In this document: positions 5,555 through 6,199 of the stretch, piece after piece
Numbering within the stretch: position 1 is the stretch's first letter
Layout of the letters: every line of letters starts with the position of its first letter
Source: Paracoccus sp. (in: a-proteobacteria)
GTDB lineage: Bacteria > Pseudomonadota > Alphaproteobacteria > Rhodobacterales > Rhodobacteraceae
Assembly: GCA_031178645.1 (NCBI GenBank)
Contig: JAPSIP010000096.1
Span: 1 to 6,199 of the forward strand
DNA length: 6,199 nucleotides
Reading direction: 5' to 3'
Translations under genes and position numbers: made by a program
The notes under the pieces: generated by a model
Databases searched by the model: none
What the model was told of the DNA's origin: nothing
The model's input: the letters and a program-made list of their open reading frames with translations, nothing else

Positions 5555-6199
5555 TCCTGCTGCGCCCCTTGTGGCTGCTGGCGCTGCTTCCGCTGGCGGG
5601 ACTTGTGGCGCTGCGGCTGCGCCGCCTGCCCGATGCGGGCGGGTGGGAACGCGTGATGGCCCCCGACATGCTGCGGGCGATGCAGGCCTTGGGCGCCCTG
5701 GGCGGCCGCCAGCCCTTGTGGATGCGGCTTCTGGCGCCCTTGGCCCTGGCGCTGCTGATCACGGGCCTTGCCGGACCCGCACTGCCGCGCAGCGATGCGC
5801 CGGTGCTGGCACAGTCGGACGCGGTGGTGCTTGCGGTAGACCTGTCGCCCTCGGTCGCGAAGGGGCCGGGGCTGGATCAGGCCAAGCTGGCTGCCGCGGG
5901 CCTGGCGCAGGGGCTGGCGGGACGGCCCGTGGGACTGGTGCTCTATTCGGGCGAGGCCTTCACGGCGACCGCGCCGACGCTGGACGTGGGCAGCCTGCAG
6001 ACACAGATCGGCGTTCTGGACGGCGACACCATGCCCGCGCAGGGCAGCCGCCCGGCAGCGGCAATCGGCATTGCGGCGCGGATGCTGGCGGGGCTTCCGC
6101 GCGCCGACCTTGTGCTGGTCTCGGACGGCGGCGGGATCGACCGGCAGGCCCTGGCCGAGGCCGACCGGCTTGCGGAACAGGGGGTCCGCATTTCCGCTC
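5542..6199 (+). CDS. Second VWA-domain membrane protein (BatB-like), 3' end outside window
   Basis: The frame is open from ATG 5542 to the window end, giving the first 219 residues of a second membrane VWA protein. There is a hydrophobic N-terminal helix (about 5-26) and a second near 62-80, followed by a VWA domain from about residue 92. The metal site reads DLSPS (Asp100, Ser102, Ser104), with VSDGGG (Asp195) at the later aspartate. The residue at the usual threonine position appears to be Ser169 in AQGSRPAAAIGIA, a conservative change. VGLVLYSGEAFTATAPT matches the third VWA strand region. It differs enough from its neighbour that it is not a recent duplicate. The order of two membrane VWA genes after moxR and DUF58 corresponds to batA-batB, or to mxaC and mxaL in methanol clusters. 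TPR repeats or a further membrane helix may follow in the missing part. The start is supported by GGAGG five bases upstream. Confidence 0.88.
   Translation, partial: MDGLILLRPLWLLALLPLAGLVALRLRRLPDAGGWERVMAPDMLRAMQALGALGGRQPLWMRLLAPLALALLITGLAGPALPRSDAPVLAQSDAVVLAVDLSPSVAKGPGLDQAKLAAAGLAQGLAGRPVGLVLYSGEAFTATAPTLDVGSLQTQIGVLDGDTMPAQGSRPAAAIGIAARMLAGLPRADLVLVSDGGGIDRQALAEADRLAEQGVRISA

Noticed and set aside
2484..6199. A methanol-oxidation (mxa) cluster
   Set aside because: The order of moxR, DUF58 and VWA genes resembles mxaRS-C-L, but no mxaF, mxaG, mxaI or recognisable MxaA is present, and the neighbours are oxidase genes. The set fits the general Bat-like class better.

Overview
This is a GC-rich window with strongly G/C-biased third codon positions. 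Its genes look alphaproteobacterial: a cyo/qox quinol oxidase operon that ends in a SURF1 gene, then a MoxR-DUF58-VWA cluster. The combination fits a Paracoccus-like member of the Rhodobacteraceae. The genus is an inference from gene order and protein similarity recalled from memory, not from a search. All genes are on the + strand.

Left half (1-2381): the 3' end of subunit I of a haem-copper quinol oxidase (cyoB/qoxB), then complete subunit III (cyoC) and subunit IV (cyoD), then a SURF1-family assembly factor. The genes are packed with gaps or overlaps of 1 to 4 bases, so this is the end of one operon. SURF1 stands where enterobacteria have the haem O synthase gene cyoE. This raises the possibility that the oxidase carries haem A at the active site (ba3 type) rather than haem O (bo3).

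A 102-base non-coding gap (2382-2483) separates the two halves. It has no convincing terminator or promoter.

Right half (2484-6199): a second tightly coupled operon. It encodes a MoxR-type AAA+ ATPase, a DUF58 protein with an eroded metal site, an unrecognised 111-residue single-span membrane protein, a complete membrane-anchored von Willebrand factor A (VWA) protein resembling BatA, and the first 219 residues of a second membrane VWA protein resembling BatB, which runs off the window. This is the Bat/Mxa-like arrangement, in which a MoxR ATPase is thought to act with VWA proteins to mature or stabilise other, often metal-containing, complexes. Its target cannot be read from the sequence. Its place directly behind a respiratory oxidase operon is suggestive but not proof of a link.

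No RNA genes, mobile elements, CRISPR arrays or notable repeats were seen. The window is mainly recognisable families. The least explained parts are the small membrane protein, the degenerate DUF58 site and the client of the MoxR/VWA system.
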